From Euprymna scolopes (lineage: Eukaryota; Mollusca; Cephalopoda; Sepiida; Sepiolidae), in NCBI GenBank assembly GCA_024364805.1, contig CM044527.1:51331256-51353601 (forward strand): a stretch of DNA of 22,346 nucleotides, in the 5' to 3' direction. The position numbers and the translations under genes were made by a program. Position 1 is the stretch's first letter. Each line of letters begins with the position of its first letter. The notes below the pieces were generated by a model. That model made no database searches and was not told the DNA's origin. It saw nothing but the letters and a program-made list of their open reading frames with translations. Shown here in pieces: positions 16,206-22,346 of this stretch.

Positions 16206-16960
16206 TAGCAAAAGTACCTGTCGTTGACTGGGTTCAAAAACAGCCAACAGAAAATGAACTCTGATTAATCAAAGTATGATAGCTTATTAAAAGGAAGGGT
16301 TGTAAATTTGGGTTGAATTTGGAGGTATCAAAACCAAAGAAAAATATGATAAAAGTAAAAATAAAATAGATAAACTCCATAATTTATTATACCATACCTG
16401 TTCACACTGAAACACTTATCACAATATTCTGTGGATCTATATTAAAAACCTTGTTAAACTCTGTGACATATTTCCATTCTATGGAGGTTAGGCGCGAACG
16501 AACACCCCATAATTTTATTATACCATATTTCTTCAAACTGAAACATAATTATCAAAGTATACTCACGCAGATAGATATGAAAAGTCTTTATTAAAGTGTG
16601 TGTCTATTTCCATTCTATGGAGGCCAGGTACGAACGCAGACCCCACAAGTTTATTATACCATCCCTATTCAAGTTAAAACATACTTATCAAAGTATTCTT
16701 ATGTACATCTATATCAAAAACACTTGTAAACGTTTTTTCTTTAATTTTTAATTTTTTTATTTCCATACTTTGTGGACACAGCGTGAACTCAGACCCCACA
16801 ATTTTAATGAACCACCGTTCTGCCAGATCAAACATACCCATTCCTGTGTCTCGATACATCTTATATCATTATATGTAATCAGTTTTTTAAAATAGTCAAC
16901 CATATAGGAGTCTATTCGTGACCAGACACACGCACATTCAGTTTTATGTTATAGATATTA
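16203..16960 (+). mobile_element. Nearly full-length non-autonomous 'tactagc...gatatt' element
   Basis: The left end is TACTAGCAAAAGTACCTGTC directly at the (TA)n. The right end, gtcaaccatataggagtcta then ttcgtgaccagacacacgca and tttatgttatagata, aligns with the tail at 4241-4381. There is no coding frame. The interior holds four tandem repeats of 131-152 bp. Short elements with defined ends, an internal tandem-repeat core and microsatellite flanks are known in molluscs (the pearl-type, later related to Helentron-like elements). Penelope-like derivatives are the main alternative. The class is my inference, but the boundaries are seen directly. Confidence 0.65.
16378..16927. repeat. Four tandem repeats (131-152 bp) inside the element
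   Basis: Units start at about 16378, 16509, 16646 and 16798. Each begins caYaattttattataccat, then has (t)tcaa.ctgaaacat, a-ttatcaaagtat and, near the end, tatttccattctatggaggY followed by gcgaacgcagacccc. The first three are well conserved and the fourth has decayed. The end of unit 4 merges into the element tail (ggagtctattcgtgaccaga), so the tail itself appears to derive from the repeat unit. Confidence 0.85.
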
Positions 16961-19286
<2,326 letters not shown>

Positions 19287-19289
19287 TTC

Positions 19290-19290
19290 T

Positions 19291-19323
<33 letters not shown>

Positions 19324-19332
19324 GTGTGTGTT
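19290..19332. repeat. Compound (TA)n(TG)n microsatellite
   Basis: About ten TA units then about ten TG units. Confidence 0.95.
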
Positions 19333-19465
19333 TGAAAAATGAAAATAACCGCTCTTGTCATCCATTTTACATTTATCGCTGTCGTCAAGAGCAAGCGTCA
19401 CGTTCTTTTTGTTTTGCCTAGCTCTCTCTTTATCCTCCCGCTGAGAATAGCGGCAAATCAACCCA

Positions 19466-19545
19466 TCACGCGAGGATCTCCCACGAATAACAACATCTCA
19501 ACCGGTTAAGCGAGTAACTCATATGGATAACGATGTGTACAATGA
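19466..19545. repeat. About 40-bp direct repeat pair with a palindromic core
   Basis: GCGAGGATCTCCCACGAATA (19470) and GCGAGTAACTCATATGGATA (19510), both followed by AAC, match at about 16 of 22 positions with 40-bp spacing. The palindrome AACCGGTT lies between them. Just upstream, CCGCT and AGCGG form a small stem near 19438-19453. Confidence 0.45.
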
Positions 19546-19604
19546 TCGCATTACATTTTAACATCGTGGACTCTCAGCGACACTAGGACTTTTATAATAC
19601 ACGT

Positions 19605-19647
19605 GTTAGAACATTTGTACGACACGAGCGAGGCTACATGTTCTAAC
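19605..19647. repeat. 10-bp perfect inverted repeat
   Basis: GTTAGAACAT (19605-19614) and ATGTTCTAAC (19638-19647) are perfect complements with a 23-nt loop. The AGAACA / TGTTCT cores equal steroid-receptor half sites, but the 23-bp gap is not the usual 3 bp, so a hairpin is the better reading. Confidence 0.55.
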
Positions 19648-20249
19648 TGTAAGAAGTTTTTTTATATATATAATCTAGCATGGCTGGCTCTCTGTTTAAT
19701 TGAATGGAATCGTCACCAGTTAGCGTGGCATACCAAGACCGCTCTTGTTATCGGATTATATGCAATCAGTTTCGAATTTGCTAAAACTGTGTACCATCTA
19801 TCGTGTATGTCTACTTTCTGGTATTATAGTTTTTGAAGCAAACCTATTTGTAAATTCATGCATATTTAATCATTTTATATTTTATTCTTATTTGTTACAG
19901 ATGCGGTTTTACTTGGAGTTTTGTTATTACAGCTGTAAAATATTTTACAGTAATTAGAAATGTTATTTAAATTATTAAATTTATATTTATAAAATATAAC
20001 GTTGTTGTCTTATGGTTCACAAAAAAGAAAAATCAGGTATGTCTTAATCGTTTAATTGTGTCAATATTGTGGACAATCATCACAGCGTCCAGCAGCAGGA
20101 AGGCAAATGACCTCTAAACGGAAAGGTATGAAGCATAATTATTCTTCCATATACTTCCGCTATGTAACATGTAGGCCTTATGAATTTTCTTATTTTTTTC
20201 AGTTCTCACCTAAAAAATATCTACTATCGGGGTAAGAAAATTGCGTGCT
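19648..20249. other. Unassigned sequence
   Basis: A 77-codon + frame (19603-19836; IYNLAWLALCLIEW, LVIGLYAISFEFAK) has hydrophobic segments but no recognisable family. It lies partly over the inverted repeat, so I do not call it a gene. Confidence 0.3.
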
Positions 20250-20445
20250 CTGAGAGCCTCCTTAATTTTATTTAGTGCTTCCAGTACGCTGTGGGAGGCC
20301 TTTTGTGTTTAAATAATTTTTCACCGCTACATAGAAAATAATTTCTATCATGAGAGCGCGGCTAATAAATTATTTATGGTATTTCTCTAGGGGGAGGGCT
20401 CCTTAAATTTTTTAGTGCTTTCAACAGCGCTCTGAAACCCTCATC
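20250..20445. repeat. Pair of related hairpin-forming repeats, offset about 137 bp
   Basis: Copy A (about 20254-20302) and copy B (about 20392-20445) share ctccttaaWtttWtttagtg followed by cttYcaRYasgct. Each is closed by its own complementary ends: GCCTCC with GGAGGC in A, GAGGG with CCCTC in B. In B, AGTGC can also pair with GCGCT inside. The ends differ in sequence but both still pair, which hints at maintained secondary structure. Confidence 0.45.
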
Positions 20446-21766
20446 ATTTTTTTTTTCAGTACAATTATAAAATTTATTTATTTTATTCATTATATTTTGC
20501 TAGAATGTGGTAGATAAATTTCATTTTAAAACAAATGAGTCAGGATAATAACAGATAAAGAAAAATGTGCTTAGCATACTTTTTTCATACTTTTTATTAT
20601 TAACTGGTAGGGCTAGCTGGTGTTGTTCGGGATCTTATTAAACAATGAGAAACGCTGCTCAATTTTAAAGCTGTGCCAGGGGCATGCAATAATATATCCG
20701 ATCACTTGGGACGTAGTAGCTGCTGAATCCAAACGTACTCTATAACTTAATACTCTAAATACAACTGGTAAGTGTTATCATATAATTGTACTCTTATAAA
20801 TATTATGTTGAATCGAACAATGCTCAATATCCTATACAGAAAATGTATGAATGCTGAGAAAGAGAGTAGAAAAATGAAAAAAGGGGGAATAAAAGTAAAT
20901 AAAAGGGAGGGAAAGACAGATTTTAGTTTTACATTTTATGTTTGAATTAGATTTTCATCATTTATATTACTTTACTTATTAAGCCAAGTAAAATATTGAA
21001 ACAAAAATAATTTTATCTTGTTACAAACCTACAAAGCTTATTCATTTTTTTATTTTAATTGAAAAATGAGATAAAATATCATCTTTAAAAAGGCATATGA
21101 GTTTTAGAAAACGCATTACCTGCAAGGCATGAAATCTGTTAAACAAAAAGGTTTTATAATCCTGAAAAATTATAGATACAAGATTTAATTTGAAATTTAT
21201 CAATTTTAAAGTGAACTTTTATAAACTTTATAAAGTAGATAAACAAAATCAATTTAAATTGAATCTTAAATTGAATCTGTAAAGTGCTTTGAATTTATTG
21301 TATGCTATGTAAATCGTGTTGTATTTTGGGAAACATTTTAGTTGAAAATTATACGCCTATACCAGTATTTGCAGAATAATAGCTATTTTATTTTTTTAAG
21401 TGAAAGAAAATGTACATAGCATAAAATAAATCCGAGGTAATTTTTTTTTATTCAATTCCAGTTTACATTAAATTGTTATTTTTTATTTTTTAAATTTTAC
21501 AAAAAAAGGCACTTTAAAATTGGTAAATTTCAAATTAAATCTTGTACCCTCATTTTGTTTAACCATTTTCATACTTTGCAAGAAATGCTTTTCTAACTTG
21601 TATATATAGAGAGAAAAGAGATGAAAATGCGTGCGTAACAAGATGTAAGGTGTGTTATTTGAAATCAAAAGAAGAAACAAGAAACAAAAATAAATATCAA
21701 CAAAACTCATCAAACAGCATCATTTTCTCTGCTCATTACCCAAGGCCGTAGGAATATGTTTGTTAT
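20446..21766. other. Long unassigned AT-rich stretch
   Basis: No gene seen. There are repeated aattgaatctt/aaattgaat words around 21240-21290 and long T/A runs. The 76-codon minus frame (21483-21713) is Phe/Leu-rich and probably chance. Confidence 0.35.
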
Positions 21767-21811
21767 ATGTGTTCATTAACAGAGTGCGTTTTTGTTTTAA
21801 GATTCGACGAT

Positions 21812-22020
21812 TCTGATTGGCTCCATCGAAGCAGAAACGGAAATAGATTAAAATCCAATGGCTACTACGTCACAGTCAGTTCGCAATTCTCTCTCCACCC
21901 AAAGAAAAACACCCTCGAGGAAATACGGGCTACACCGGCCATGCGTTATTTAATTTTAAGTTTGACTCCGGGGTTATCAGGGTAGCGGGTGGGCAATCGA
22001 GGACTGGATAGAAACCGACG
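21812..22020 (+). promoter_or_regulatory. Putative promoter, rightward
   Basis: An inverted CCAAT box (GATTGG, 21815-21820) and a direct one (CCAAT, 21855-21859) lie 40 bp apart, followed by a CRE-like TACGTCAC (21866-21873). A pyrimidine-rich tcagttcgcaattctctctcc could serve as initiator near 21876-21896. CpGs are locally enriched from 21866 to 22020 compared with the previous 2 kb. There is no TATA box. NF-Y plus CREB/ATF sites at this spacing are typical of metazoan TATA-less promoters. The downstream transcript would start in the last 450 bp of the window, but no exon with a good donor is visible before the end. Confidence 0.4.
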
Positions 22021-22027
22021 GAAACTG

Positions 22028-22346
22028 TTGTTTTTTTTTTTCGTCATTTTCTTTTATTTTATTTTTTGTTTTGTAAAGTTTATTTTCCTTGCGTTGTTTC
22101 TGTCAAATTTTCTTGTTAATTGCGATCATTTTCTTCCGTTTTCTGTCCATTTCGTTCTTACTTTTTGTGTTTCCTCTTCTCTTACTACGTTTTTTTTCCT
22201 TCTTTTTTTTGTCTTCATCCATTGCTGATTTATTGGAGATTCATCTTCCTTTCATTCATCTTTGTTATCATAGTTTTACTCACTCCTTCGCTCACACCAT
22301 AGCGACAATCTCCTTTCTTCTTCTTCTTCTTCTTCTTCTTCTTCTT
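22028..22346 (+). repeat. Pyrimidine-rich tract ending in (TTC)n
   Basis: About 320 bases are dominated by T with C on the + strand, including several runs of eight to ten T, closing with at least ten TTC units (22314-22346) that run off the window. The frames through it (Phe/Leu/Ser-rich) are compositional artefacts. Confidence 0.9.

Noticed and set aside
19605-19647. Steroid hormone response element
   Set aside because: The half sites fit, but the 23-bp spacing does not match the 3-bp spacing receptors need.
21767-22302. Three + strand frames near the right end
   Set aside because: The first lies over the promoter-like motifs with no recognisable domain. The others are Phe/Leu/Ser strings from the pyrimidine tract.

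Overview
The window is AT-rich, intron- and repeat-dominated animal DNA with no intact protein-coding gene that I can recognise. Long (TA)n, (CA)n and (TTC)n microsatellites, degenerate minisatellites, decayed LINEs, a Tc1/mariner relic, a mariner MITE, tRNA-derived SINE pieces and one assembly gap (10807-11166) point to a large invertebrate nuclear genome. A mollusc, and perhaps a cephalopod, is my best guess. That guess rests on the style of the repeats (a Tx1-clade LINE, tRNA SINEs, and 'tactagc' elements with internal tandem repeats) and not on any diagnostic gene.

Layout. 1-2760: mostly unassigned sequence, with twin hairpins at 179-215, one unrecognised 86-codon ORF and a nearly pure A/T block. 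2770-3880: a strongly decayed satellite with a period near 113 bp and a local 28-bp triplication. 4180-4450: the 3' end of an interspersed element, a (TCGATTA)n tract and a purine tract. 5119-7490: a second decayed minisatellite (about 37 bp, keyed by GTCACG) in three blocks. It is interrupted by a minus-strand stretch that looks protein-coding (5467-5887) and by an LTR-like segment (6617-7073) flanked by long diverged inverted arms. 8135-8475: a 178-bp tandem duplication. 8505-8900: a Tc1/mariner transposase relic. 9215-9725: tRNA-like SINE copies with an intervening direct repeat. 10649-11211: an 18-bp A/T minisatellite that contains the assembly gap.

12207-16960 is a transposon cluster: a 75-bp mariner MITE, a CR1/Jockey-type LINE fragment (12415-13340), a Tx1-clade LINE remnant (13905-15690), a (TA)n tract, and a nearly full-length non-autonomous element (16203-16960) that begins in the (TA)n and carries four tandem repeats of about 135 bp. 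Beyond 17434 the sequence is mostly unassigned, with microsatellites, a hairpin-forming repeat pair (20250-20445) and, at 21812-22020, a CpG-richer patch with two CCAAT boxes and a CRE that resembles a promoter firing rightward into a long pyrimidine tract.

The genes do not form a pathway. The coding content is mobile-element debris plus one possible host or foreign exon pair. The observations most worth following are the minus-strand coding-like segment at 5467-5887, the LTR between inverted arms, the two unusual minisatellites, and the three loci of one 'tactagc...agagat' element family.
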